Assembly (NCBI RefSeq): GCF_027921745.1 | Contig: NC_079240.1 | Location: 365,001 to 429,000, forward strand | Length of the DNA: 64,000 nt | Direction of reading: 5' to 3' | DNA from: Schizosaccharomyces osmophilus | Taxonomy: Eukaryota; Ascomycota; Schizosaccharomycetes; Schizosaccharomycetales; Schizosaccharomycetaceae | In this document: positions 20,636-31,754 of the stretch, piece by piece | Layout: each line of letters begins with the position of its first letter | Position numbering within the stretch: the first letter of the stretch is position 1 | The notes under the pieces: generated by a model | What the model was told of the DNA's origin: nothing | Seen by the model: the letters and a program-made list of their open reading frames with translations, nothing else | Databases searched by the model: none | Made by a program: the position numbers and the translations under genes

Positions 20636-21059
20636 TTCTAATTTGACGGCTTTTTTATTTCTTTTTTTTCAGTTCAATCGTGATTCAATTGCTTCTTTTT
20701 TTTACCGACAATGTTTAGATTCGTTTCTCATGGCCCGTTGAAGAAATACTTTAGTCACTTATTTCCATAGCCCTAATTGGAGAGTATATCTTTAACTCTT
20801 CTTTTTAAGTAATGTATTATTGAAATGATCATCTATATAGTTCATGTTTTATCCATGCTTTTGTATTTTTCGATGAATTCTGTAAGGTTACAAGCCATTA
20901 AATGACTAAAACATTCATAACCTGTACATCTGCAAAATATATTTTGAGAAAAACTATTCTAAAGTCATTAAAAAGTACCAGGCGGACAGTCAAACCACGT
21001 TTCGGGAATCATAAAATTTTATCACCAACTTTAAAGATGAACAACGTCTAACAATGGAA
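20636..21059. other. Convergent intergenic region ctl1-rpn8
   Basis: This holds two converging 3' UTRs. An in-frame-looking + stretch around 20670-20741 (NRDSIASFFYRQ) could be a further ctl1 exon, but the splice phase I can read does not support it. Confidence 0.5.
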
Positions 21060-22088
21060 TTACAGCTTCTGCTCAGCATGTGCAGCTGCAGATTCTTCTT
21101 GTTGCAGAAGTGGTTTGATCTCTTGTTGTTCAACGGTTTTGCTTGCAGCAAGGGAATCCAAAAGATCATGTAGAGCAATGACGGCACGAACGATGCTAGA
21201 AATATAAATACTCATTAACTGATCATTGGAGTTAATATTAAAAGCACGTTGAGCCTCCGTTTGCAAAACTTGTTCAGAGGATACGGGTCCGGAGAAAACG
21301 TTGGGTAAAAGGTTAAACACGCCCTGAAGTTCAGCCAAGATTGCATGGTTAAGTGGAAGTTGACCGCCCACAACCTTTCGAAGATAGTCGGCAATTTCGG
21401 TTAAGCGCTGACCAAGGCCTTGCAGAGATTGAGCTTGCTGAGTGACACGAGTAGCAAGAGTACCGACAGAAACATCTCTAGTATCACGTAAAAGATGCTC
21501 AACACCAATTTCTTCGGCCTCCTCGGCTTCAATGCTAGAAGGAAGGTGAACAAAAGTTCTACTAGATTTTGAGCCATCATCCTTGATTTCATCAATAGCA
21601 AAATAAGCGTTGGTTGGCAATCCAACAGATTTGGGCTTGACATCAATAATCACAAGCACAGGATTGGGAATGTACTTCTTAAGTAAATTATTGATTTCCA
21701 AATCAGATGGACGTAATTGAGGACCGGTATGGTACCAACCGATAAGTTTTTCGTTAGCGTTAATCTTTTTAAACATTTCGTTCATCGATTCCATAAAATT
21801 GTGATCCAAAAACCATACAGAAGAGTTCTTTTCATCTTCCTCAAATGGGATCGCATAACTGTTGGCAACATTGACAACTGTACCATTGTTTTGTCCTAAG
21901 AGAATGCCAACAACTCTACGTTTCGTTCCTTGTGCTGAACGAATATAAGAGTCCACTGCAGAAAGCAAGACCAATGGGTGAACAATCTATATTCAAGGGT
22001 TACTAAAACATCTTCATTTCCCTGTACTTACAACATGTTGAGGAACAACCGTAGTTCCTTCGGAAATCACTGAAGGAGAAGGTGGCAT
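21060..22088 (-). CDS. rpn8: 26S proteasome lid subunit Rpn8 (PSMD7, MPN domain)
   Basis: Exons 22088-22032 and 21986-21060, 327 aa. The 45-nt intron 21987-22031 has donor GTAAGT and an AATATAG acceptor. It joins PQHV to IVHPLVLLSAVDS, as in the family. Rpn8 pairs with the deubiquitinase Rpn11 in the 19S lid. The MPN domain (about residues 20-150) lacks the zinc-binding JAMM ligands: the position of HxH reads WYHTGPQLRPSD without the first histidine set. Rpn8 is therefore structural, not catalytic, as is normal for it. The C-terminal half is helical (TRVTQQAQSLQGLGQRL) and ends in a glutamine/glutamate-rich tail. Confidence 0.96.
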
Positions 22089-23103
22089 TGTCCTTACTGT
22101 TACTATGAATTCTTGGTTTATACTTTTTCAAAGGTGTTGGTAAACGAAGAGTTTTTCGTAAACTGCTGTTTCTCTACATAAAAGGAACAGTGCCATTTTA
22201 CGTATTCGAACATAATGGTACGTATTGCTCCGTAGTGTGATCCATTTCGAACGCAATGTAACGAGTCGATAATTTGTCAAAAAGCATACATAAACGAAAA
22301 GTGGGTTTATTTTCCTCTCCCAAGGCATATCCTTAATTCTGATGAAATTGGTTTTATTCCTCTAAACCGGTTCGAAAATAAAAGTGATTTACAGTAAATG
22401 GTTCTTAAACTTTTTCAAAGCTGCTGAAACTGTTCAATTTAATGGAATATTGAGAAAATGTTCCGTTGACGCGTAAACGCGACGAAAAGTATCGCTTCAC
22501 GTCGGGATCATTTTTCCCTTCCTATTCTGCTTAAACTAATTTCTTTTCTTCCTCAAACTTTTACATTATCCACAAATACATAAACATAAAACAAAACACG
22601 CGTGCTGTTACTTGCATAAATATTACGAAGTAACATAATGGAAAACAACTTTAGCAAGCACAAGGCGCGAATGTGTACTGGCAATAGAAGTTCAAGACGA
22701 GTTTCTCTGAAATTTTTTTCTATTCAATTGTTATTGTTATTCTTATTTGAAAATATTTTTGCATCGTTCTGGCGTTCTTCAAAAATAAAGGACTGAATTC
22801 ATTCTGATTTAAGGGAATACAAAATGAAACCATAGTGTTTGAGGCACTTCGCAATCATTTTGTACTTCTTTTTTTTTTTATTTTTTTTAAAACTTATCTA
22901 ATTTTTAGATGAATTGTTAAGTCGGCTACTTTGATTATCTTTGGCTCAAATCAAAAAAAAAGAAAAATTTATTAAGCGATCAGCGTTATCTCCCTTATTT
23001 CCAACACCCTTTTTATATACATATAGGCTTTTTTGTACTTCTTTTCTGTCTTACAACATTAGCACAATTGCTGCATCTTTTGTTTTACATATTTCAATAA
23101 AAA
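22089..23103. other. Divergent promoter region rpn8 / carrier
   Basis: 1.0 kb between divergent starts. It holds ACGCGT at 22470-22475, ACGCGA at 22479-22484 and ACGCGT at 22598-22603, plus long T-tracts at 22867-22890 near the carrier side. I see no gene. Confidence 0.55.
22470..22603. promoter_or_regulatory. Cluster of MluI-box (MCB) cores
   Basis: Two ACGCGT cores and one ACGCGA lie within 134 bp. ACGCGT is the core bound by MBF at G1/S genes in fission yeast. Neither flanking gene is a known MBF target to my knowledge, so function is only inferred. Confidence 0.4.
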
Positions 23104-24006
23104 ATGGCACCCGTTCAAGGAAATAAGTCAGAATCTCAAATTGCTCGTGTAACCGGCGCTGCTTCAGCTGGTATTCTCGAGCTCTCTCTTTTTCATCCTG
23201 TTGACACTATCTCTAAGCGTTTGATGTCTAATCATGGACGCATTACTTCCATGAATCAACTGAATACTGTCCTTTTCAAGGATGCCGCTAATGCTCCTTT
23301 GTTGAAGAAGCTTGGATCTCTTTTCCCGGGTTTGGGCTACGCCGCTTGCTACAAAGTCGTCCAACGTATCTACAAGTACAGCGGCCAACCTATTGTAAAA
23401 GATTTTTTGGCTACCAACTATGGCAACAAGTTTGATCAAACTTTTGGAAAAGGTTCCGGAAAAGCCATCATGCACGCTACAGCCGGTAGTCTTGTAGGTG
23501 TTGGTGAAATTTTCCTTCTTCCTTTGGATGTGTTGAAGATTAAGCGCCAAACCAACCCTGAAGCTTTCAAGGGACGTGGTGTTTTCCGAATTTTGGCTGA
23601 TGAAAAATTCGCTTTGTACCGTGGATGGGGTTGGACTGCGGCTCGTAATGCTCCCGGTTCTTTCGCTCTTTTTGGTGGTAATGCTTTCGCTAAGGAATAT
23701 ATCTTCAAGTTGAAGGACTATTCTCATGCTACCTTCGTCCAAAACTTCTTCACTTCAATTGCTGGTGCTTCGGCCAGTTTGATTGTTTCCGCTCCCTTGG
23801 ATGTCATCAAGACCCGTATTCAAAACAAGAGCTTCGACAACCCTGCTTCCGGTTTTACAATTTTGAAGAACATGGCCAAGTACGAAGGCTTTACTTCTTT
23901 CTTCAAGGGTCTTACTCCCAAACTTTTAACCACCGGACCAAAACTGGTTTTTTCATTTACCATGGCTCAAACTTTAATTCCTTTCTTTGACAAGGCTTTC
24001 AAGTAA
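23104..24006 (+). CDS. Mitochondrial guanine nucleotide (GTP/GDP) carrier
   Basis: Intronless, 300 aa, the standard length of mitochondrial carrier family members. Three repeats of about 100 residues each carry the family motif. The first is degenerate (HPVDTISKR); the second is LPLDVLKIK and the third APLDVIKTR. It resembles S. cerevisiae Ggc1 throughout (start SQIARVTGAASAGILEL; TGPKLVFSFTMAQ near the end). Ggc1 exchanges GTP and GDP across the inner membrane and affects mitochondrial iron homeostasis. Codon use is biased to abundant-tRNA codons, suggesting high expression. The assignment to Ggc1 over other carriers rests on whole-length resemblance I recall, not on a search. Confidence 0.9.
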   Translation: MAPVQGNKSESQIARVTGAASAGILELSLFHPVDTISKRLMSNHGRITSMNQLNTVLFKDAANAPLLKKLGSLFPGLGYAACYKVVQRIYKYSGQPIVKDFLATNYGNKFDQTFGKGSGKAIMHATAGSLVGVGEIFLLPLDVLKIKRQTNPEAFKGRGVFRILADEKFALYRGWGWTAARNAPGSFALFGGNAFAKEYIFKLKDYSHATFVQNFFTSIAGASASLIVSAPLDVIKTRIQNKSFDNPASGFTILKNMAKYEGFTSFFKGLTPKLLTTGPKLVFSFTMAQTLIPFFDKAFK

Positions 24007-24473
24007 GCTGACAAAGTGTCAAAGGAATAATCGACGTGTTTGTTTTTCTTTTCATTTTAAAAAAAAACCTCTTACCCCTTCCGTCCCTTCCTTTCAAACT
24101 GTACGTTTCTTGACTTTCTTTGCGCTTTTTTTTTTTTAAAAAATAAAAGTTCTTTTTTCAGGAAATATTTAGAAGTTTCAATTTTTGAAGAATTTCATTG
24201 ATAATATGCTTTACTACTTTAATAGATGGGGCTTGCAATTTTTTTTGGCAATCTAAAATTTACTTTATATTTTTGTTTTGCTACTTTTGTTTTTGGAGGA
24301 TTCATGTTTGTTTATTATAGTTTACTATCGTCATCGCTAGTAAACAGACTATTTGTTTACTTTTTCCAGCGTTTGCTTTCTGTAAAAAACACAACATATT
24401 TTCCTTTCCAATTCCTTTCCCGTTTTAACATTTACCCAGAAATCTTTGTTTCTATTGTAGATTGATAATAACT
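24007..24473. other. Carrier-Pumilio intergenic region
   Basis: This holds the carrier 3' UTR and the leader of the Pumilio gene. It is T-rich. An ATG-started 79-codon frame (24226-24465) stops 8 nt before the Pumilio start codon and could be an upstream ORF. Confidence 0.5.
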
Positions 24474-26561
24474 ATGCAAACCATTGAACTTGGAACGCCT
24501 TCAGCTTCTAACACCCCTTCTGTTTCCAGCAAAACAAATCCATCAAAATTAACCACAAGTTTCGATGGCAATAAAATCGACGAACAGGATCCTTACTTTA
24601 CGGTTACTAGAAAACTGCATGCACTAGCTGATATCGTTGGTGCTCAACAAAAGGAGATTGAAAACCAAAAGAAGGAAATTCATTCAAAAACGAAATGTGT
24701 TGAAGAACTTAAGCTTCTTTTAGCAAATACGAGACCTCCTATCGATGCAGGACTTGCTTTGAACAATTATGCTTCTGGAAGCCCTTCTTTGGCAACACCA
24801 TCTGTACCTTCAGCTACTGCTTCCGACAATGGGCTACAGGCGCCAAAGTTAATGCATCCTAGTTCTGGTGGTATGGGTAGTCTCTACTCATATCCCAACG
24901 GAGCTTCATCAGCTTTGAGTGATGTTTCTGGCTCCCTCAACTTCCCTCGAAAGCCTGAATTATCAAGCCGAAAGTCAACTTCCTCTACCTCATTTTCACT
25001 TCCTAAAGGACTGAGTAATGAAAACTACTCATCTGCTTCATCGACATCTGATATTCTTGAGTCATCTAAAGCTATAGACAGGAAAACTAAACTAACAAAC
25101 ACCCCTTGGGATTTATGTAATAACAATCATTCTGATCTTTCTTTGGCCAATTTACAACTAGATGGAACTAAACCAACCATTGCCAACAATCCTTTATCAA
25201 ACTCATCCAAGCATGGTATTCAAAAATCTGTATTCTCAGCCAGTACGGATGCATCTAGTACTGACCAAACTGCATACGTGCGTGATTTATGGCCTAATGA
25301 AACAAATGCAAGCATGGCCTCTGCAACCTTAGGATCAAACCTAGTATCCGCCTTGAAAGCTCCTTCATTGAACTCTTCAAGAAGCTCTTCTTATACGAAA
25401 GGACCCACCGGTTCAAATGTACCATCAATCTGGGATCCTTCTAACAATGTTTCGTTGCCAACTATAAACGATTCTGCAAATCCTCGCGAAAATGCCATCC
25501 GTTACCGAAAGCTCTCCGAGAGGAACGCCGTTTACGATTGGAATATAATTGTTAACAAAATTATATTAAGCAATGATCAGCAATCCTCTATATTCCTTCA
25601 ACAAAAGCTGAAGATGGCATCTCCTGAGATTAAACAAGCTATCATTGATTGCATATTAGTCCAGGCCTGTCCATTGATGCTCAACCGATTTGGCAATTTT
25701 TTGATTCAACGTTGCTTTGAACATGGAACCCCTCATCAAGTTCGAGTTATTGGATCTACCATCATGGGGAATATGTACAAATTGGCTACCGATCCTTTCG
25801 GATGCCATGTCGTACAGAAAGCATTTGACAATATCGACGAAGATATCAAGTATTCCATGATGGAGGAGTTATTTCTTACGATTAATGAGACGATAATGCA
25901 TCATTATGCTTGTCATGTTTGGCAAAAGCTCTTTGAAACGCGTTGGTACAAGTATCCCGTGAATGTTATGGACCGAGTTAATATAGCTTTGAAAGGAAAA
26001 TGGCATGAGGTGGCATTAGGAGAAAATGGAAGTTTGGTTGTTCAAAACATGTTTGAAAATTGCGTTGAGAACGATAAACAAGACTGCATTGAGGAAGTTA
26101 TCCTCCACCTGGACCTAATTGTACGTGGCCAATGGGGTAACTGGGTAATTCAACACATGGTTGAGAATTCTCAAGGCGATGCTTTACGACGCGTGGTGGG
26201 TGGCTTGCTTCTACGAGCTACAGAATATAGTGTGGATCAATATGCCTCCAAGGTCATGGAAAAAGCAATCAAGTTTGGCCCAAGGGACTTTATTTCTCTA
26301 TATCTAAAACAAATTACGAATGCTAGAATGGATCGAACAAGACAGCCATTGATTGACATTGCATCGGACCAATATGGTAACTATTTAATCCAACAGATAA
26401 TTCAGCTTGCTCAGCCCAGTGATCGCTCGACTGTGATCACGCATATAAAAAAGCATATGGTGTCTCTTCGCGGAAGCAAATATGGCCAAAAGGTCGCATT
26501 CCTTGCCGAGAAATGGAAAACCCAGAACCCGCAGTTTCTTTCGAACGCTGGTTTTGATTGA
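24474..26561 (+). CDS. mcp2: Pumilio-family RNA-binding protein
   Basis: Intronless, 695 aa from the ATG of MQTIELGTP; upstream in-frame codons lack an ATG. An N-terminal serine-rich region contains a short coiled coil at about residues 40-75 (QQKEIENQKKEIHSKTK). A PUF homology domain fills about 370-690, with repeats such as LMLNRFGNFLIQRCFE, DPFGCHVVQKAF, MHHYACHVWQKLF, GQWGNWVIQHMVE, DQYASKVMEKAI and DQYGNYLIQQII. PUF repeats read bases in mRNA 3' UTRs to control translation or decay. The repeats deviate from classical Puf3 codes, so the target is not predictable by eye. The symbol mcp2 follows my recollection of the S. pombe gene at this position. Confidence 0.9.
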   Translation: MQTIELGTPSASNTPSVSSKTNPSKLTTSFDGNKIDEQDPYFTVTRKLHALADIVGAQQKEIENQKKEIHSKTKCVEELKLLLANTRPPIDAGLALNNYASGSPSLATPSVPSATASDNGLQAPKLMHPSSGGMGSLYSYPNGASSALSDVSGSLNFPRKPELSSRKSTSSTSFSLPKGLSNENYSSASSTSDILESSKAIDRKTKLTNTPWDLCNNNHSDLSLANLQLDGTKPTIANNPLSNSSKHGIQKSVFSASTDASSTDQTAYVRDLWPNETNASMASATLGSNLVSALKAPSLNSSRSSSYTKGPTGSNVPSIWDPSNNVSLPTINDSANPRENAIRYRKLSERNAVYDWNIIVNKIILSNDQQSSIFLQQKLKMASPEIKQAIIDCILVQACPLMLNRFGNFLIQRCFEHGTPHQVRVIGSTIMGNMYKLATDPFGCHVVQKAFDNIDEDIKYSMMEELFLTINETIMHHYACHVWQKLFETRWYKYPVNVMDRVNIALKGKWHEVALGENGSLVVQNMFENCVENDKQDCIEEVILHLDLIVRGQWGNWVIQHMVENSQGDALRRVVGGLLLRATEYSVDQYASKVMEKAIKFGPRDFISLYLKQITNARMDRTRQPLIDIASDQYGNYLIQQIIQLAQPSDRSTVITHIKKHMVSLRGSKYGQKVAFLAEKWKTQNPQFLSNAGFD

Positions 26562-26787
26562 GCTCCTCATCTCTGAAATGTAATATCCATACATATAGTT
26601 TCTAAATTCTTCTTACTTTTTACCATATAAGTCGACTAAATTATGACTTTTTATTGTAGTATAAATTTTATTGTTACAGGAATATTTTTATTTGATAAAT
26701 AAGAGAATATAAAACAAACCGTTCCTGCATTTTGCCTAGATGGGATAAAAATAAAAAGAAAGAAACATGCGTTCATGAATTCATTAT

Positions 26788-28099
26788 TTAATTTCCGGAG
26801 CATTGGCAGCCAAAACATTCATGTAATTGTTCATGGGCAAATATATCGCAATCGATACAAAAATGCAGTTTACAAGAAGGACATTCAAAACGCATGGAAG
26901 ATGCGGTCTGCTCCTGGTCAGACGCTTCTGAAGCTTTGGGAAAAGGAACTTGACAAGCAAAACAATGTGACGAAGTAGGTTTTGCAGACCAAGGTAAGTC
27001 TATCCAGTTTTTTAAAGGAAATAAATGATGATAGGACCTAGCGAGATGGGTGGATAGAATCAAGACTAGTTTACAACTGGGACATTCTATGGGCAAAGTG
27101 CAAACCTTTGCTTTACAACGAGGACAATGGAAGCCACCACGAGAGGGTAATGAATGACAAGTACATAAACTTGGAGATTGCTCAACTACTTTTGAAGGAA
27201 ACCCCATCATTACTAGGGAGGAGTCAGCGGTTTTTGAAGAATCCGTTGCTGGGGGAATTGTGCTCTCCAAAAGCAGTTCACGAAAGTGTTGTTCACTTAA
27301 AACCACACCATATGCATTTGTAGAAGAGCTATTAGTTCGGTCACATATTTCACGGCAGATAGCAACCTCAGCAGCAAGACCAACAATCCGAACCCGGATT
27401 TGGTCGGAAACAAGAGCATCAATTGTTCGAAAGATATCACCAGGATCAGAAGAAAAGATAGAACCAAAGATAATTAACACCTCTCTTGTCCCATGAGAAG
27501 CAATGTGGGATAAAGACGCTCTGGCCATTTCCAAAGCATTTTGAAGAGAAAAATTTCCACTATAATCGCGAAGCGACTTTAATTTTTGGATGTGGGATTG
27601 CGGATTTCCATGCAAATCGGAAACACGTTGAGCGATACCATCTTTTACGCCAATAATTGACAGCTGAGAAATGGGATTCTGTTCGAAATATTCCATGACA
27701 AACTCAACTGCATATTTAATTTGTAATTCAAATCGTTTATGATGGAAATCTCGCTCTTCCATTGCAGAGCTTAGATCTAAAACCAAAACCATGTGACGAA
27801 TGATTCCTCTTCGCAAAGGTGTTGTGTCACGAAGCAATCTGATGCGAAATTGTTAGTGATTATTTCTTTCTATAGACGTACCTTTTTCTTTTTCCAGCAT
27901 TTATCAATCCTGCAATGACTCCAATTAAACTTCCTTCAGCATCTTCTTGAACGATATCCCATGAACGCTGATATTCTCCTTCCCAAGTATATCCTTCATT
28001 ATCATCGTGTTTGCGTCCTTTATTGCTCACTCTTCCGTTTTGCTGTTCATCTTCGCTTTCAGACTTGTCAGAATCATAATTTTTATCCGCTTTACTCAT
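26788..28099 (-). CDS. ssl1: TFIIH core subunit Ssl1 (p44)
   Basis: Exons 28099-27882 and 27838-26788, 422 aa. The 43-nt intron 27839-27881 has donor GTACGT, branch CTAAC and acceptor CATCAG. It joins GKRKR to LLRDTTPLRRGIIRHM. Ssl1 stimulates the XPD/Rad15 helicase within TFIIH for transcription initiation and nucleotide excision repair. A von Willebrand A-like domain at about residues 90-260 starts with HMVLVLDLSSAMEERDF. The C terminus holds two zinc modules: a C4 finger (CTCH..CPRC..CPSC, about 300-330) and a C4C4 RING-like module (CFAC..CPSC..CIDC..CFGC). The start uses the first ATG of the acidic N tail. The Pumilio gene converges on it with 226 bp between. Confidence 0.96.
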
Positions 28100-28651
28100 C
28101 GAGAAACCTTGATATAAGCATGAACTTTTCGTTACAGCCAGAAGCGTTTCCAATCCAATGGAATTGTAAAAATAAAAGCTCTAGTGGTTCGCTTTCAAAT
28201 TTTTAAAAATTTTTTTATTTGGAATCGAAATCAATTAGGGAAAAAAGGGACCGACGCAAAGACTCCGTCTTTTTACAGATTTAAGGTTACCTGTTTCGTA
28301 TAATGAATTCCTTTTTTCTTCTGGTCCTGCCAGAGGTTTTGAACAAACAGCCTACATCTTTAACTAGCGTTTGAGACATGAACTAGATCGTATAACGCAT
28401 TGCAGCAAACGCTATTAACTTATGCAGCGAAACAAAATATAATTATTACATGAATTTAAAAAATCCTTCATTCGTTTAGTATTTATTCTTAATTAACGAA
28501 AAGCAATTTAAAGGAAAATGAATCATCAAAGCACTTGTTTCTACGGCTATCACTTTACTATGTGCATATATTGTATTTCTTTAAACAAAATTCCCATTGA
28601 ATATTATCCCTAAAATAAACGCCAATTTCCCCTTATATATATATTTGCACT
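28100..28651. other. ssl1 promoter and rix1 3' region
   Basis: 552 bp between two minus-strand genes. AT-rich with poly-A/T tracts near 28200-28220. No gene seen. Confidence 0.5.
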
Positions 28652-31153
28652 TCAATCACTGTCCGAATCCAAATTAATACTAGGTAAAGATTCATTGTCT
28701 TCATCGGCACGGTCATCGCCTTTGGAAACATTATTCTCAGAAGGACTTGTTATTTCATCGTCCTTTAACCCAGTACTTCCTTGGTCAACACTGTTAAAAC
28801 GATATAAAGATGCTGAACTACCTCTATTTCCCAGGCTCTCTTTTTCAGCAAGATCTTGTTTCTGAGACGCATGTTCGATCGTGGTTACTTCTTCATGTAT
28901 CACAGGTTCTTCTCCATCCGTGTCAACTGAAGCGTTAATTGATAAATCAATTTCATCATCATCATCATCGGTCGTAGTTGTAGTTGTAGTGTGCTTAGTG
29001 TCTCCAACTGCCGTTTCAGTATCCTCTTCATTTTGCTCGGTTCTCGAAAAAGAGACGGTCTCTTCTGTGCTTTGATTAGATTCATACGCATTCTGTTTGT
29101 TTTCAATTCCGTCTTGACCTTGTTTTAATTCATCCGACTCGTTTGTAATCCTGTCAGATGCTAGGTAGGTCCCGTTGTCTTGAGAAGTAGACAACTTGCT
29201 ATGCTCCAAATGAGCTTTAACCTCGGAATCGTCATGTCTGGCTTCCTTGTTTCCACCAAGAGTGTTGGTGGAAAATCCAGATAACCCTAGTGGCTGTAAC
29301 ACTGGAGAGTTTCGGGATATAGCGGATATAGGCTCAAATCGGGACTCAAAAGCACTTTCTTCTTCATATACTGGAAGTCGTTTCTGAAGAGGTGGAAACC
29401 TGGGGTGCAATAATACCTCAAAAGTTTTCAAATATTGCCCTGCATGGGAAGAAACAACCGGTGACGCATGCATTATTCCTAGGGGTCCTGTTAGGACATG
29501 TAAAGCATGTGGTAAAATGATAGCTTGGCAGTCCCCAGGTGCCAAAATAGATGCAATTAACAAATCATGTAAATGAGTGAGGGCATCTGGTGTTGGTTTC
29601 GCAAGGACAAGCTGGAGAATAGTACGATCGATTTTAGTCCTAAGCATTCTGGGTAGACTGATGCTATTCTTTAAAACAGAACTCAAAAAGGAAAAGCAAT
29701 GAGTAAGACATCTATCATCCATAGAAAATCCGGAAGAAACAGATGAAATTAAGGAGTCGCCTGTCTGGCTTCCGGCTAAAGTTCTGCGTTTCTTGGTAGC
29801 ACGCATCTGATCTGGACCACTCTCAACAGCTTCACCAGAAGCCCGGTTTTGTGATTCGGTAATCCTTTCTAATGCCAAAGCTACGACATTTTCATACTTT
29901 GGAAGAGGAATATCAGCATGCATCTTCTCCAGAAAGTCAGAAATGAGTTGAAGCGACGTGCAAAAGACACCATCATGAGTAGCCTCCGAAAGAAGACAAT
30001 CATTAACATAATCTAGCATGGACGACAAGACCAGCATAAGGGAGCTAGGACAAACAGCAAGTAATTTTCGACTCAATTCATTCGCGAGCGTGTGCAAATG
30101 CGGTAAAACCATGAATAGCAATGCCTGGATGGAACTTTCAATTGTAGATTTCACTGATGAAGATAGCTGGACAGCGTATATACGTCGTATTAAGTCTAAT
30201 AAATGGCTTACTGGCATAGATACCGACTTTTCAGTTTTAGTAGACAAAAAAGACATGAGTACCAAATGCAGATTTCTACATCTTTGTAGAGCCATCTGAT
30301 AGCATTCCTCATAATGACCTTTGATCTTTGGAAAACTTAATTCCTCATCTCTTGCGGCATCCGCATACGTTTGTTCCTCTATGACTAAATTAAAAAGGAA
30401 ATTCAAAGCGACGTGATATTCTTGTATCGTATTTATAAAGTCCTTTTTCCAGTTGTCTGAAAGATTCCCTTTTCCTTGGCATCGATACAGAGATGCATAC
30501 AGAACAGCAGCCTTCTTTTTCAGAGGTGAATCAATAATTTCGTTCTCTTCCAACACTTGAATACAAAGTTTTTTTATAGAAGAGCTTATAGGACGAAAAG
30601 TAGGAGCGTGATGAAGTAAAATTTGATATAGACATACAAAAATAGTTTCCAAACATTTTCCAGTTTCGCCTACTCGAAGACAAGCAGTTATAAATGAGGA
30701 CAAGTTAGGAGTTACAAGCTCTCGAGTGATTCCTGGTTTGCCTGAAGAAGAAATGAAAATCTTAGAGACAGTACTGATTGCACTTTCTAAAGTTCTTGGA
30801 AGTTCAGGTCGATTTAACAATTGAATCAGTAACTTGACCCATGTAACGCCATGCTCAATGAGACATTCATAACTCTGAGAGATGGTGCAATCTATTAGAA
30901 TAATAGCAGACCAGCGAAGTCGAAAGTCTTTGTGATGCAACATGCGAGTAAGACTAGTGCACCAGTTTTTACGAACTATAAGACCATGTTCACTCAATCC
31001 AAGATTTTTAATACATTTTTGCTTCAAAAGAATGTCCGCTATGACCGGGATTTGTAATGGTAAAGTTTTTTCGTTTGGAAAACTGGTTGACAACCAAGAT
31101 TTTACCAAAGAAAGCGATCCTCCCTCCAAAAGATCTGTCATTGAATTTTGCAT
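28652..31153 (-). CDS. rix1: Rix1/PELP1-family ribosome biogenesis protein
   Basis: Intronless, 833 aa. The RIX1 domain lies at the N terminus (about residues 30-200, with VRKNWCTSLTRMLHHKDFRLRWSA-like sequence). It is followed by ARM-like helices to about 560. The last 220 residues are disordered and acidic, with a TTTTTT-DDDDD run near residue 735. Rix1 forms a complex with Ipi1/Crb3 that recruits the AAA ATPase Mdn1/Rea1 to pre-60S particles for ITS2 processing and nuclear export. In fission yeast the complex has also been tied to heterochromatin. The length is close to other fungal Rix1 proteins. The acidic tail is encoded by a repetitive GAT/ACA-type stretch. A second in-frame ATG lies four codons downstream of the start. 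Confidence 0.85.
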   Translation of the reverse strand: MQNSMTDLLEGGSLSLVKSWLSTSFPNEKTLPLQIPVIADILLKQKCIKNLGLSEHGLIVRKNWCTSLTRMLHHKDFRLRWSAIILIDCTISQSYECLIEHGVTWVKLLIQLLNRPELPRTLESAISTVSKIFISSSGKPGITRELVTPNLSSFITACLRVGETGKCLETIFVCLYQILLHHAPTFRPISSSIKKLCIQVLEENEIIDSPLKKKAAVLYASLYRCQGKGNLSDNWKKDFINTIQEYHVALNFLFNLVIEEQTYADAARDEELSFPKIKGHYEECYQMALQRCRNLHLVLMSFLSTKTEKSVSMPVSHLLDLIRRIYAVQLSSSVKSTIESSIQALLFMVLPHLHTLANELSRKLLAVCPSSLMLVLSSMLDYVNDCLLSEATHDGVFCTSLQLISDFLEKMHADIPLPKYENVVALALERITESQNRASGEAVESGPDQMRATKKRRTLAGSQTGDSLISSVSSGFSMDDRCLTHCFSFLSSVLKNSISLPRMLRTKIDRTILQLVLAKPTPDALTHLHDLLIASILAPGDCQAIILPHALHVLTGPLGIMHASPVVSSHAGQYLKTFEVLLHPRFPPLQKRLPVYEEESAFESRFEPISAISRNSPVLQPLGLSGFSTNTLGGNKEARHDDSEVKAHLEHSKLSTSQDNGTYLASDRITNESDELKQGQDGIENKQNAYESNQSTEETVSFSRTEQNEEDTETAVGDTKHTTTTTTTDDDDDEIDLSINASVDTDGEEPVIHEEVTTIEHASQKQDLAEKESLGNRGSSASLYRFNSVDQGSTGLKDDEITSPSENNVSKGDDRADEDNESLPSINLDSDSD

Positions 31154-31754
31154 AAAACCCTTCTAATGATAAATGTATACACTAACTTTCCACTCTTTCC
31201 TTAAGTCGTTTTTAAACTTTGAAAAATTAGGAGGTGGTAAGTGTAGAGGCTTACATAAATAATAGTGTAGCAATGAGTATTTCACGCATGTAAGAATAAA
31301 CGTTCATGAAGTTCTTAAAACGATGGATAATACTAGATGAAAGATAATTAAAATTTTTTCCTAGTAGTAAAGCAAATGGTATTTAATGAAAAGCCACTTT
31401 GTATGCACGTTTAAAAACTTTTAGTAACCGATTTTTATTTTGGTTCTTTCTCTTTCTTATTAATTACTGTTCTAGGAAAAGAAGGGCAGGGCAACACACA
31501 AGTTTTTAAAAGAATGACTCTTTACAAATCAAGAGGAGGTATTTTGAGGGTAAATAATATATGAAACACGACGCCAAAAGTCAGCATATTTCCTTCCACA
31601 TAATAACGATGGACCTTTTTATATATGTATACATAGACATGGGGAAGTTTGCCAGTCATAAGCCAAACATAAGATGAGCAACGTTACAGTCCATTTTCAT
31701 AGACATTTTGCATGAAAAAAGAGACTTTCGATAACGAAGCTTTTAATATTGCAA
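31154..31754. other. rix1 promoter and HD-gene 3' region
   Basis: 601 bp between two minus-strand genes. No gene, RNA or clear motif was seen. Confidence 0.5.

Noticed and set aside
20670-20741. Possible fifth ctl1 exon (NRDSIASFFYRQ)
   Set aside because: A 41-nt intron with CTAAT branch and TTTTCAG acceptor can be drawn, but the phase puts the next exon in a different frame with an early stop.
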